Positions 12,341 through 25,629 of a stretch of DNA of 64,000 nucleotides are shown here, one piece after another (the stretch's first letter is position 1; the number at the start of each line of letters is the position of its first letter). The position numbers and the translations under genes were made by a program. The notes under the pieces were generated by a model that saw only the letters and a list, made by a program, of their open reading frames with translations, ran no database searches and was not told where the DNA came from. Source of the stretch: Spongilla lacustris (Eukaryota > Porifera > Demospongiae > Spongillida > Spongillidae); contig OX442433.1 of assembly GCA_949361645.1 (NCBI GenBank), positions 5,821,516 to 5,885,515 of the forward strand. Direction: 5' to 3'.

Positions 12341-12785
12341 AGAAACACGCGTTTCTTAATATTAATACCTCTCAAGCAAGTCGCAGGATACCAGCTAAAG
12401 TCTCAAACTTGACAAATATCTTTGTTCTTCGAAAAAGTTCTAGTAACGTGGTCGCTAAGAAAGTGTTAATTGATACTAGCAATGTATTGTAGCACGTGAT
12501 CCGTTTCCAATCCCTTCCGTATAATATCTACGCTTTGTATATGTCTGTATCCCTTTTCCCGCCCTTTCTGTTTGCACATCTCTGTATTCCTTTGCCCACA
12601 CTACTTATACATGCCCTTGTCCACATACTACTCTTCTCTACTCCTCCCTCAAATCCTCTGTCTGTCTCCCACTCAGGAATGCCTCAAACCTGTCATGCGA
12701 GGCACTGATGAAGAAGCCAAAGATGTGACTATTGTCACTTGGGCCCTTTGAACTTGGTTTACAGTACAACAAAATTGTGATAACA

Positions 12786-12985
12786 AGATAACACCCAGAA
12801 ATAGAAAGAATAAGAAGGTACAAAAGAACACACCCAGAAATATGAAGGTACTGACAAAAGAACACACCCAGAAACTGGTACGAAGTACAAAAGAACACAT
12901 GCATCCAGAGATAGAAATAAGAAGGTACAAAAGAGAAATAATAGGCAAAGGATCATGCCCAGAAATGGTACAAAAAGTACAAGAT
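12786..12985. repeat. Minisatellite, CACCCAGAAA unit
   Basis: About six imperfect units, each containing AAGGTACAAAAGAACACACC and CAGAAA, with period 25 to 40 bp. The minus-strand ORFs across it are repeat artefacts. Confidence 0.7.
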
Positions 12986-13620
12986 TGAGGTGTTTGAATC
13001 TCCCTTAGACTATACTGCACACAAACTTAATCTCTACAGCATGCAGACGTTATCTTGCACCTGTAAAGCGTGAATGTCATCTTCATAATCACATGATTAG
13101 ATTCAACACCACCACACCTAGTAAGCACCTGGTGGTGTCTGTATCAATTTGATGGAAGATGAGTTCTCAATCAGAGGGCCCTCAGATTGGAGGTGGTGGT
13201 GATGTGGAGGTAGTGGTTATGCAGAGGCAGTGGGTGTCAATTCAAGGTGAGGGCTGTCAGGTGTTGAGCCAATGTACTCATTTTCTGGCTGGACGCCTTC
13301 ATAAAAAATAGATCAAAAAGAAAAGTAAATCAGTATTTGACAAATTTGTAAAGAAATATTTTCAGCCAAATCATCCTTAAAAAGAAATAATAAGTAAAAA
13401 TAAATAATAAACAATGAAGTTGTGTAGTTCTCCGGGAGGGTAAACTAAAGCTAGCTGTCATGAAAACTGACGCGAGAGGAAGTGTGAGGATATCGCATCA
13501 AATGCAAAGAGCAAATATCACTGATAAGATTGCCAACAAGAGCTTTCAGAAGAGCTATTGAGATAAGCAATCAAGAAGAGCTATCGAGACAATCTACCAA
13601 GTAGAACTATCCCAAAAAGA
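12986..13620. other. No gene recognised
   Basis: Unique-looking sequence between two tandem repeats, with GGTGGTG-rich patches around 13180-13230. No ORF with recognisable content. Confidence 0.45.
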
Positions 13621-13621
13621 G

Positions 13622-16210
13622 CTATACCATACATATTATACCACATGACAGTACATTGTACCACAGGGCTGTCCAGTTATACCACAGGACTGTACACAAC
13701 AGGACTGTACATATTATACCACAGGACTGTACACAGCAGGACTGTACATATTATACCACAGGACTGTACACAGCAGGACTGTACATATTATACCACAGGA
13801 GTCAAATACATTTATACCACAGGACTGTACATATTATACGAGCATATTATAAAACAGGGCAGTACATATTATACCTCAGGACTAATACCACAGGACTGTA
13901 CATACTATACCACAGGACAGTACATTTTATACCGCAGGACTGTACATATTATACCACATGCAGGACTGTACATATTATAACCACAGGAGTCAAATACATT
14001 TATACCACAGGACTGTACATATTATACGAACATATTATAAAACAGGGCAGTACATATTATACCACAGGGCAGAACCAGAGGACTGTACATAATATACCAC
14101 AGGACAGATTGGACAGAACATATTCTACCACAGGATTGTACATATTATACCAAAGGGCAGAACATATTATACCACAGGACAGTACATATTATATACCACA
14201 GGACTGTACATATTATACCACAGGACTGTACATACTATACCACAGGACTGTACATATTATACCACAGGACAGTATATATTATACCACAGGGCAGAACCAG
14301 AGGACTGTACATAATATACCACAGGACAGATTGGGCAGAACATATTATACCACAGGACTGTACATATTATAACACAGGACTGTACATACTATACCACAGG
14401 ACAGTACATATTATAACACAGGACTGTACATACTATACCACAGGACAGTACATATTATAACACAGGACTGTACATACTATACCACAGGACAGTACATATT
14501 ATAACACAGGACTGTACATACTATACCACAGGACAGTACATATTATAACACAGGACTGTACATACTATACCACAGGACAGTACATATTATAACACAGGAC
14601 TGTACATACTATACCACAGGACAGTACATATTATACCGCAGGACTGTATACATATTATACCACAGGGCTGTACATATTATACCACAGGGCAGAACCAGAG
14701 GACTGTACTTAAAATACCACAGGACAGATTGGACAGAACATGGTTTACCACAGGACAGAACCACAAGTATACCACAGGACAGAACATGTTATACCACAGG
14801 ACAGAACTTATATTGTACCACAGGACTGTACACATTATACCACAGGACTGTACATATTATACCAAAGGACTGTACATATTATACCAAAGGACTGTACATA
14901 TTATACCACAGGACAGTACATATTATATACCACAGGACTGTACATATTATACCGCAGGGCAGAACCAGAGGACTGTACATAAAATACCACAGGACAGATT
15001 GGACAGAACATAGTTTACCACAGGACGGAACCACAAGCATACCACAGGACAGAACATGTTATACCACAGGACTGTACATATTATACCAAAGGACAGAACA
15101 TATTATACCACAGGACTGTACATATTATACCACATGACAGAACATATTATACCAACAGGACTGTACATAATATACCACAGGACAGAACATATTATACCAC
15201 AGGACAGTACATATTATATACCACAGGACTGTACATATTATACCACAGGGCAGAACCAGAGGACTGTACATAAAATACCACAGGACAGATTGGACAGAAC
15301 ATAGTTTACCACAGGACGGAACCACAAGTATACCACAGGACAGAACATGTTATACCACAGGACTGTACATATTATACCACAGGACAGAATATGTTATACC
15401 ACAGGACTATACATATTATGCCAAAGGACAGAACATATTATACCACAGGACAGTACATATTATATACCACAGGACTGTACATATTATACCACAGGGCAGA
15501 ACCAGAGGACTGTACATAAAATACCACAGGACAGATTGGACAGAACATAGTTTACCACAGGACGGAACCACAAGTATACCACAGGACAGAACATGTTATA
15601 CCACAGGACTGTACATATTATACCACAAGACAGAACATATTATACCACAGGACTATACATATTTAACCACAGGACTTTTTATATACTATACCCCTTGACA
15701 GAACATATTATACTATCAGGACAATAAATAATATACCACAGGACAGAACCACTGGACAGAACATTATACCACAGGACAGAACATTATACCACAGGACAGA
15801 ACATTACACCACAGGACAGATCCACAATTATACTACAGGACAAAACATATTATACCACAGGACAGAACATTATACCACAGGACAGAACCACAATTATACC
15901 ACAGGACAGAACAAACACAGGACTGTACATATTATACCACAGGATTGTACATATTATACCACAGGACAGAACCACAATTATACCACAAGACATAACATAT
16001 TATACCAACAGGACTATACATGTACATATTATACCACAGGACTGTACATATATTACACCACAGGACAGAACCACAGGACTGTACATATTATACCACAGGA
16101 CATAACATATTATACCAACAGGACTATACATAATATACCACAGGACAGAACCACAGGACTGTACATATTACACCACAGGACTATACATATGATACCACAG
16201 GACGATACAC
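13622..16210. repeat. Minisatellite, TATACCACAGGACTGTACATAT unit
   Basis: More than 100 imperfect units of about 20-22 bp built on TATACCACAGGACTGTACAT, with GGACAGTACAT and GGGCAGAACC variants. From about 14387 to 14630 a 44-bp two-unit block repeats almost perfectly. A longer block ending in AGATTGGACAGAACATA recurs at about 14105, 14720, 14995, 15285 and 15530, showing higher-order duplication. The plus-strand ORFs (up to 238 codons) are repeat translations. Confidence 0.9.
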
Positions 16211-16341
16211 ATTGCTTGATAGGTGACTTGGCTTGACGCGCGGCTCAACAGGTTAACAGGTGACTGGACAGGTTATAGTTTTTTTGACAGATGGCTTGAG
16301 GGACAGGCGACTAGAATTGGTGGGATGTAGACTTAATATAC

Positions 16342-17636
16342 TTTGCGGCCACAAATGATCTAACTTCCACAGGAGGGTTCACAACAGACGGTGCCTCCTC
16401 AATGATGACAATGAGCTCATGAGCAGCACTGTAAAAAAAAAAGTCATGTATACTTGTAACTTCATTTAAAACTATAACTTTTTTTAGAAATTTTAATTCT
16501 GTTTCATGTGCTTATTACACGTTAATAAGAATGGGTACATGTTTGTGCAAATCATATACAGTTCTATTAATGTGCCTTTCACAATTTATATTTAATAAAA
16601 TGTATGGTTAATAACTATTTTTGTTGCTTTAGGCAGATTCAGGACTTGTTTTAATTTAAAAAAAAATAGAACAGCGTTTGTAGGTACCCAAGTAAGGTGC
16701 ACTTACCAGCATACATGCAACAGCTCAGGTGACTGGAGCAGACAAGCCAGCTGAAAAACAAGGAACCTTTATTCATATCCAATCATCGTGTCCCATTATA
16801 AAACTTACAAGTGAGGTGGATTCAGCAGCCGGAGCACGCCCACCTATGGACTATAGTGCTAGCTTTTGGAGACCCTAGCGATGCTTATGTGCACGTAAAT
16901 GTCACTGATAAACACACATGTCCATGTGCAACTGAAACAGTTCGTAAAAAATGTAACAGGGATCTGACCAAAAGGATATACATGTAAATATCCTCTGTAC
17001 AAGTAAGTGCCGTGTGACTTCTAACCTCTGATGCAGCCATCCACATGTATTCCTACAAACACATGCTGAGTGAGTGTACTGTAGCCAACCTAAAAATAAA
17101 AGCACTGTTATGTACATGCATGTTCAAGCAGAGCACCAACAATGCTGCCTATGCTCTCCTCTATACTCAAGCCTTTAACACCTTCCATCTACTCCGTCTT
17201 CTCCATCCCTCCCTCTCTTTCTGTAAGGCCTTCATTCTCTTGGATTGTTCGCCTCTAACCCCGACACCCTCTTGTTTTACTTCTCCCCCCCCCCCTCCCC
17301 CTTGCTTTTCCTTTGCTAATATTGCCTAGTGTGAATGCCTAGTGTATGCACCCTAAATGGAGACTGATTCGGTTTACGATTACTACTTCAGAAATGCCTT
17401 AGACCACCCATAAATTGACCTTGCTATAAACACAAACTCACTACTAAAACAGTTGATGCAAAATGTAACAAGAATCTGACCAAAAGGTTATACATGTATA
17501 CGTTAATATCACTTACGTCATGTACATGTATGTGTTACTTCTAACCTCTGAAGTAGCCATCCACATGTATTCCAAAAACACATGCTGAGTCTGCATGTCT
17601 GGTTTACTGAAGAGCTCTCTCCACATAGTGAGTGTA
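16342..17636 (-). CDS. Three phase-compatible exons of an unrecognised gene
   Basis: Reading right to left, the exon at 17546-17636 contains MWRELFSKPDMQTQ and FLEYMWMATSE and ends in phase 0 at a GTTAGAAG donor. A shorter copy at 17026-17052 reads EYMWMAASE. The exon at 16707-16750 (LACLLQSPELLHVC) follows a TTTTTCAG acceptor and ends at GTAAGT in phase 2. The exon at 16342-16428 follows a T-rich ACAG acceptor and reads AAHELIVIIEEAPSVVNPP then VEVRSFVAA. Phases agree across all three, and the sites have good consensus, so a real gene or a recent relic of one is likely. I do not recognise the protein; its helical character is inference. No start or stop was located. Confidence 0.45.
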
Positions 17637-18860
17637 CTGTAGCCAACCTAATAATAAAAGCACACAATTCTAATTATAGACATGTATGTTCAAGCAGTAC
17701 ACCAACAATGCCTACTCTCTCCTCTCTACCCAATTGCTTTTAACACCTCCCATTCTTGCTCCCCCTCCCACCTACTCCCTCTTCATTATCAATCCCTCTC
17801 TTTCTCTAAGGCCTTCATTCTGTCATCTACCCCAGATACCCTCTTGTTTTACTTCTCTCCACCCCCTGCTTTTCTATCTCTCAATTCCTAATATTGTAAA
17901 GTGTGGTTTGAAGTTGCTACTTTCGAAATGCCTTAGAACGTCATGAATTAAACTTGCTAATACTCTACCACAAACTCACTGTAAGCTGCATATTGGCACC
18001 ATACAATGCCATCCCCTCTGATCTCAGCATACTGTTGTATTGGCCCTAGGTGGAGTTTGGTAGCTCCAATGCACCACAGGAGTGGAGATATTCATGCTAG
18101 GGGTGGCCAGTGATCTACTGCACTTTGAGCTCACACACAGCAGTGAGGATTCTCTCTTTGAGAATATTGATTGCTACTGGAAGCTAGAATTGGAACACAG
18201 AACACCTGGAAATCTGGAAATGAAGGCAACTGGTTAAGGCACATGCGTATACGACAATATATGCATACCCGTACTAATATTACATGTATACTGAGTCTGC
18301 ATGTCTGGTTTACAGAAGAGCTCTCCCACTATAGTGAGTGTACTGTAGCCAACCTAAAAATAAAAGCACACATATATACATGTATGTTCAAGCAGCACAC
18401 CAACAATGCCTACTCACTCCTCTCTCCACAATTGCTTTAACACCTCCCATTCTTGCTTCCCCTCCCTCCATCTTCATTATCCTTCCCTCTCTTTCTCTAA
18501 GGCCTTCATTCCCTCGAATCATTCACCTTGACCTGTCATATAATCCCAACACCCTCATGTTTTACTTCTCCCCCTGCTTTTACCAATTGCTAATATTGCC
18601 TAGTGTGGATGCACTCCCAATGCAGACCGATCTAGTGTGCAGTTGTAACTTTAGAAATGCCTTAGACCTTTGACATAATTTGCTTATACCACAAACTCAC
18701 TGTGAGCATATTGGCACCATACAATGCCATCCCCTCTGATCTCAGCATACTGTTGAATTGGCCCTAGGTGAAGTTTGGTAGCTCCAATGCACCACAGGTG
18801 TGGAGATATTCTAAACATCTGTGCCAGGGGTGGCCAGTGATCACCTACTGGAAAATTGAA
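16900..18860. repeat. Segment present in about three diverged tandem copies
   Basis: Blocks starting about 16.9, 17.45 and 18.25 kb share ordered landmarks: ACTTCTAACCTCTGA, GTACTGTAGCCAACCTAA, TGTTCAAGCAG followed by CACCAACAATGC, a C/T-rich tract with AAGGCCTTCATTC, and GAAATGCCTTAGA. A further module, ATTGGCACCATACAATGCC to AGGGGTGGCCAGTGATC, occurs at about 17985-18118 and 18706-18842, with a short relative at about 20773-20860. Copies differ by indels, one of which removes part of the exon described for 16342-17636. This is a segmental duplication, not a simple satellite. Confidence 0.7.
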
Positions 18861-18944
18861 TTGAAGCATGAAAATCTGGAAATAAAGGCAATTATTTAAA
18901 GCACACAAATACACATGTGTACAATAATATATGCATACCCATAC

Positions 18945-19101
<157 letters not shown>

Positions 19102-19483
19102 GCATGCATGGTGGGAGTCTTGTAATGCACCTTGTAATTTCAGAAACTTCAGCTTTCTCTTGTTCCTTTATGCATGACCACGTCTTCCACAGATCATATC
19201 TCAGTGTTGATAGACCACCAGCCCATCACATGGTTGGAGCTACATGTAGCAGTATGTGATGGATAGATAAATATGGTTACAGGTGTGTATATGAGAGGGG
19301 AGAAGGAATAAAGAGAGGAAGGAATGGAAAAGAGAGGAAGGAATGGGATATATGTAAATTACTACATACCAACAAATGAAGGTGCTTCTCTCAACAGAAG
19401 TCTGAAAACATTTTCCATTGGAGCAAATATGCAATGTAGATCCCTCACCTTTGGGGGGGAAGAGAAGGCAGCTTTGTGAAACA

Positions 19484-19640
19484 CACAAAAAGAGGAAGGG
19501 TAGGAGTAGGAAGAGGGGGAAAGGTAGGGGGAAGGAGGGTGAAAAGAGAAAAGGGAAGAGGGAAGAACGGGAAAAGGGGGAAGGGGAAGGAGGGGAGGGA
19601 GAAGGGAGGAGTAGGAGAGGGAGGAAGGGAAGGAGATTCT
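19484..19640. repeat. Polypurine (GA-rich) tract
   Basis: About 150 bases almost free of pyrimidines on the plus strand, made of GGAAGG, GGGGGAAAGG and similar words. It has triplex-forming potential. Both-strand ORFs through it are low-complexity artefacts. Confidence 0.8.
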
Positions 19641-20310
19641 TCCTGTCTTAACACACTGCAGTACTGGAATTGGGCACAACATTGATGGCAAGAGGATGAA
19701 TTGAGCAGCATGGGCCCTAAAAGTACCAAAATTACCATAGATAACATGCAAATCAGTTTATTGGCTAAATTAAACAACCTCAACAACACATGAATCTAAA
19801 CACAACAACCTATAGTTACAGCCTATATATTTGATGCACAGCATTGAGTATGTACTAGTCTTGTGTGTAGTGGCTGCATAGTTTAAATGCATACATACAT
19901 GTACATGTATGTTATATAAAATCCAAGCCTGCAAAAAGTATAGAGAAATTGCATAGGCCAAGTCTACCAAGATGTGCTTCTGCATGGGTCAGAATGTCCT
20001 TGAAAGGGAAATGTGGTGTGCATCATTTGGAGAGTATCCAAAGCACACTATTCAATCTAACCAACATACATAAAGCCATTTTGACATGTATCTGTTGACC
20101 ATAAACTGCAGTGAGGGTTGGAATAGTGGGATGTGCAGTGCCACTATTCCACCACATCATTCCAGCATTTTAGTTTCATATGTAGTTTGAGCCAATATTA
20201 GCAGTTAGTTGTTCATTTTAAAACAACACACACTAGAAATGGATCATCTTGGCACACACACACATCATCCCAAGGACACAACCAGCACACTCAGTCATTC
20301 CAAAAAGACC

Positions 20311-20311
<1 letters not shown>

Positions 20312-20361
<50 letters not shown>
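20312..20361. repeat. (CA)n dinucleotide array
   Basis: About 25 CA units between related imperfect CACA stretches. Confidence 0.9.
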
Positions 20362-20869
20362 CATCCAAGCGCACGGCCTTTGCATTGTTCATAACCGACC
20401 CAGATTGTCGTACAAAGTCAAATCAACAACACAATTAAATGCCCATTACAAACTAACCATGGTTCAGCCTTCCAATGTCATTACAATCCAACAATCACAG
20501 TGAATCCAACACCTTGGAGAGACAAACTGAGGAGGGAAGCTTGCAGACATCAGGCACCAGTAAGTAGGACAGATGGGGGCAGGCTCCAGCTTAGGAACAT
20601 GTCAGTGAGGAGGGAGGAGCTAATTTGAAGGCAATAGTGGCACAAATCAAAAGGGAAAAAAAAAAAGACTTTTTACTTTTTTCATCAGTACTACACACCA
20701 ATGTTGCCTTCCAATCCATAACCAATACAATATGCACAGATACATCCACATGTACATGTAGAGCTTGCTTATACCACGAACTCACTGTGAGCATGACCCT
20801 GGTATTTTTTAGTTCCAGAGCACCACAGGTTGGGAGATGTGCCAGGGGTGGCCAGAGATATCCTACATC

Positions 20870-22560
20870 TTGAGCAGTGGGTAGGGCTGCATGAATGTGA
20901 GATCACACGACTTTCCTTCCATATGGATTCTGCAACTAGAGGCACAGTTACATAATGCAGTGGTCCGATGTATTCATTTTTTTGTGTGTACAAATAGTTA
21001 ATAGTTACACATGCACAGTCAATGGAACACACAGCTTGGTGGTGTTAAGCAAATGTACAGTGCACAAATATGCTTACTCAAATGTGTTTATCAAGTGATT
21101 TTCTGTATAGCCCGACCATTTGGAAAGCCTTGACCACTCTACACTGCCATTCAGCACATCTGTGAATAAATACAAATCATTTTCAAGTACCACACACACA
21201 TTCACAATTGTATCGAATACCACTTACCACTTAGGATTGAGAGGACATTTCTACATCGTAAATGAGCTTCTTGCTTCCAGTTTGTGCTATTAAGGGACTG
21301 CTTATGCTGCTGTTCATTTGGTACTACATTGTGTTGACTGTTGGTAACCATGGGATCAAATCATCAAGTCCGTGTTGCCATGGAAAATTAATGTTAACAA
21401 CTCCAACTACTGCCTCTTCTTGTTCTGGAAGTGGCTCCACTGACATTACTCCCACTGCTGCCTGACTGATGGACATATGTGATCCTGACAACCAGTGATG
21501 TGCGTAGTCTTGTAAGAAACATATTGACTCTCTGGAACTGAGGAAGTACTGACGACTAGCATGTGCCTTGCAAATTGATTTGCAACTATTCAAGACACTG
21601 TGGTGCGCATTCTACTAGGTATTAACAGAGGACTGGGGTGTACCTGGATCTCTACAATGGTTGCATGTGGCAATATAACAAAGGCGTTCTTGCATGACCA
21701 TGTCTCCCCGTTGCCACAAGCAGTGCTTCTGATAGACGATAGGCGCCTTTGTAATGAGCTCAGGGTGTCAACTAACAGCCTACTAATCCTTGGGCCAGCC
21801 TGGTCATATACTGCAGGGAATATGGATTGATCCCTTAAACAACTAGTATTACATGACTAGTGTACCATGGTAGGTAAGTTCCCATTTCTGCTACTACCAC
21901 CAAATATTGCATACATTCCTTGTAACACTGTTTAGACTGGATAATGAGGTTAATGCAACGTCTGCACTCAAGAGCCAGATCCTGAATTCATAATATTCTT
22001 TGTAACAAGCCTTTAAGACCATGTGGGCCAGGTAATCAGTAGACTGGTAAGCTGTGGCAACTAATAAATCTATAACCATCTTTATGTGCTATTTTATTTG
22101 GACTACTTGGGTCACTACTGGCATACCTTCCAACCCAGGATGCATGGCTGCAGCAATAGATTGTATTTTATAAGTGACCCAACCAAATATTGCGTATCTT
22201 GTACCTTGGCAGAGTTTGAATACAAGCTGGTGCACCGTAGTTATAAACAACACCAAAATGGAGTCTCCAATAGAGTCTTATAAGTGTGACATTCAATGAA
22301 CACAGCTAACCTTCATTCTGAAGCAGCCATCTAACGTCTTCCTGTATCCTGTAGTTAAGGATAGTGCTACACTGCGGATCCCTCATTAATATAAATATTG
22401 CAGGATATATTTTCACTGCTCTTCCAGGATGTAGCCTGTTGGGGGCAGGACCAATTGCAAAGCCACAGGCATTAAGGATCAAAGTACCAGCTACACAGCT
22501 ACGCATAGGTAGGAAAACATGGTGTCAGAAGTGGGATCCTTTCTCCAGCTAGACTGGCAG
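20870..22560. other. No gene recognised
   Basis: Several short ORFs, for example minus 21324-21593 and plus 22086-22283, with ordinary amino-acid composition but no motif I recognise. It may be further decayed mobile DNA next to the retrotransposon relics. Confidence 0.4.
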
Positions 22561-22569
22561 TAAGTGAAA

Positions 22570-24660
22570 GTATCTGGCCCCCAAGGTAGCAAGTTTGAAT
22601 TATCATCTAAGAAGGTGAACAGTCTGTGTGCTAGAAGGATCAGCAGTCACATTATAAGAGACAAATTCTAACAGCTAATGGAGGACGGTAAGAGTGCAGA
22701 CCCTTTTGTGATGGAGATGAGGAAACAGGTCAAGGACTGTCAGCTTGGAGACATAAGGGAGGAATTGATGCTGCAATTACTGATTAGGGACATTGAAAAT
22801 GAATAAATATGGAGAAGGTTGTTTGAAGCAGAGAATTTGGAATTGTCTCTAGCTGTATAGGATGTGCCAGAATATGGAGCCAAATTCGGACATGTGGCAG
22901 CAGAGGGAACAGGTGCAGGGACGAGAAAAAGTGGACCAAAGTTAAGACCAACAGGTGACCAAGCATGGAGAGAACAAGGAGCACAGGTGTGTTCTCTCTG
23001 TGGTCATTCAGAAAGGTGCACGTGGTAGAAGCAGTCAGACTTGACAACAGCACAGGTCTCTAAAAAGCTGGATAAACTGATAGTGTGGAGAGACCTGAAG
23101 TGTATAATCCGTTGATTGATCCTCGGTCATTGGATGGTAGGAAACCTGCCCGTCCAAAATATATTATCACGAGTCAGTAAGGAAGTCTGTTAAGTCCAAG
23201 GACATAACCGACAGAAGGTGTTGATGTGATATATTGGAGACTAAGCACCATACTGTTGTCACTGGATGCATGCCTGCCCTGGGCCTGAAACCACTGTCCT
23301 ATGAGGCTGAATAAGTATGCATGGCGGAAGCAACTCAGAGCCTATATAAGCATCTATCCTGAAGGACTACAGGGATGTTTTCATGTCTGCCATGGTTACA
23401 TGACACTGAGCTTGATGGCCGGTCCACCATAGGATTCCACACACCCAGTGAGAGCAGCAGTGCAAGAAATGTTGCAAACAATGGATTTAAGTAACCTTAC
23501 TGCTATGTGGAAGTCAGATAATGCCTGAGTAAGAATACATTCAGATGTACCTCCTCTGGATAATACCAGGGTCTTCTGTTATATGTCAAGGATGCCTTCA
23601 TGTATGTCAAGCCTAGTCTTCTTACCACTTTTGGGGTACCAACCTCCTATACTGATGGCTGAGAGCCCCATTTAATGTTTCCTCAGCTCACACAGAATTC
23701 CAGTGGCATCTAATAGCAGCATTGTATGGCATGAAAGGTATGGCAGTGGTAGCAGATAATGTTCTGGTGGTCGGTAAACAAGACATAAATGAAAGAGGCT
23801 TGCAAATATAAAGTTGAACAGGAATTACACATTTATGTCCGAGTTGCTGCACTTTGGCCATCAGATATAGGGGAAAGGAGTTAAGCCAAACCCAGCTTAG
23901 GTGGTGATGATCAAGGGCATGGTTACCTCAAAGTGTACAGATGATTTCAGGAATGTGCAGTTATATCTGGCGAGATTCTTTCCATACCTCCCACAGCCTA
24001 GTCAACAGCCACTCAGCCTTTGGAATTCTATGAAATTAAGAAACCACTGGTGATCCATGCCGCAAGTACAGAAGGTCTTACTGCAGGAAGGTCAATCAGT
24101 GGCATCAGCATCCCTGCCACTTACCAACAACGAGAAGAAGTAACCTGGCGATTGACTGTTGTGAATCAGTTTTGTGCGCTGCACATTCGACCTGGGAAGA
24201 ACATTTCAATGTGCATGCATGACATGTGAAGTAAACTGGAAGGCAGCTCCAAGAGAGAGTTCATTCCAAACTGTCGAGGGGGCATGAGTTGAATCTCTAG
24301 GATGGGGGCTAGCCGTGTGCTAGTGCATAAGTCTGGCATAGAAGCAAAGTTGCAGATACTTCATAACACTACTCCTGGAATCACAAGGAATAAAGGATTT
24401 GGCAAGAGGAATCGTTCGGTGGCCAAGCATTGACAAAGAGCTGGAATCAAAAATGAGCAAGATGTCCCCACCTGTAGTAGAGCTCCAACAGTGGGACCTT
24501 GTTGCTCACATCCATCCATTTTGCTGGGCAATTTCTGGGAAAGCAGTTTGCTGTTCAAATGATTCATACCAAGCTATTGAATATCAAGCTATTGAACGTC
24601 TACTGTGAGAAATTCAGAGTTTGCATGGGGTACCACCGAACCAACAGCATCTTATGGTAA
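22570..24660 (+). pseudogene. Decayed Ty3/gypsy-type retrotransposon, copy A
   Basis: Ordered remnants in shifting frames. Around 22680-22870 there is a gag-like helical stretch (RKQVKDCQLGDIREELMLQL, then LLIRDIENE). A Cys-rich VCSLCGHSERC lies near 22985-23020. Near 23690-23775 a reverse-transcriptase core remnant reads FQWHLIAALYGMKGMAVVAD, and near 23870-23990 a following stretch reads GVKPNP and LARFFPYLP. RNase-H-like LEFYEIKKPLVIHA begins near 24017. An integrase zinc-finger-like remnant lies near 24340-24440. Many stops and frameshifts separate these pieces, so nothing can be expressed as a polyprotein. No long terminal repeats were seen. The family is inferred from motif order. Confidence 0.6.
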
Positions 24661-25610
24661 TGTTGAAGGAAGCATGATCTGAGCCTCTAGAATGATCACT
24701 TGCTGTGGGGCAGCTGTGTGCTAGTGCAAAGCCTAACAGAGAAGTGATGTTGTAGATCTTCATACCACTCTTACTGGGATCACAAGGAATGAAGGTTCGG
24801 AAGTGTGTATGCTGTTCAACCTGTCAAGATCATCATCAGGGCAGCTGTGTGCTAGTGCAAAGCCTGGCAGAGAAGTGATGTTGTAGATACTTCATACCAC
24901 TCTTCCTGGGATCACAAGGATGAAGGATTTGGTGAGAGTCATGTCATGTGACCTGAAATCACAAATGAGTGTCATCCATTTTATACGTCCATTTGATTTC
25001 ATATGGCCATTTCCGGGGAAGCAGTTTGCTGTGTAGTTGGAGGTTGTGGCTGTGTTGAATTGCACAACAATTCCTTCACCACGACTCTGGTAATGGCAAT
25101 GCTTTCAACCCATGATGACCCTGTCAAGAACACCCAACTGAGTATTGGAAGTCACAAAACACAGGAAGGAATAGATGTTTGAGGTTTTACTACAAGCTGT
25201 GTCAAGTTCCTTAGTCATTACTCTGGTTATGCACCTCATTACTCTGGTTATGCAGGCTGTAGATTATACTTCATGACAACTCTTGGGATCACAAGGAATG
25301 AAGCATTTGGCGAGTAGCATTGTTTGTTGGCCATGCATCAACCAAGTCCTGATGAGTGTCATGTCTGACAAGCCAGCAAGATGTCTCCACCTGTAGTACT
25401 GCTTCAACAATGGGACCTTCTTGCTCACCTCCACATCCATTTTACATCTCTGGGGAAGCAGTTTGCTGTTCCAGATGGTAGAAGTTCACTCCAAGTAGCT
25501 GGAGGTTGTGGCTGTGCTGAATTGCACACCAACGCATGCTGTCAAGTTCCTTCATCGTGACTCTGGTAACGGCACCACTTTCGAAATGGTGTCCCATGCA
25601 TTTTGACCCT
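24300..25610 (+). repeat. Three to four diverged copies of an integrase-derived segment
   Basis: The module GTGTGCTAGTGCA, then CTTCATACCACTC, then GGGATCACAAGGA, then ATTTGGCGAG recurs at about 24310, 24710, 24840 and (in part) 25255. A second module, AGCAGTTTGCTGTTC with flanks, recurs at about 24540, 25018 and 25455. The segment overlaps the integrase end of copy A, so it appears to have been duplicated locally after the element decayed. Confidence 0.6.
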
Positions 25611-25629
25611 GTTGGGAGCACCATTGAGT

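Noticed and set aside
13622..16210. CRISPR-like regular repeats
   Set aside because: The stretches between repeat cores are not unique spacers but part of the same diverging unit, and the genome is eukaryotic.
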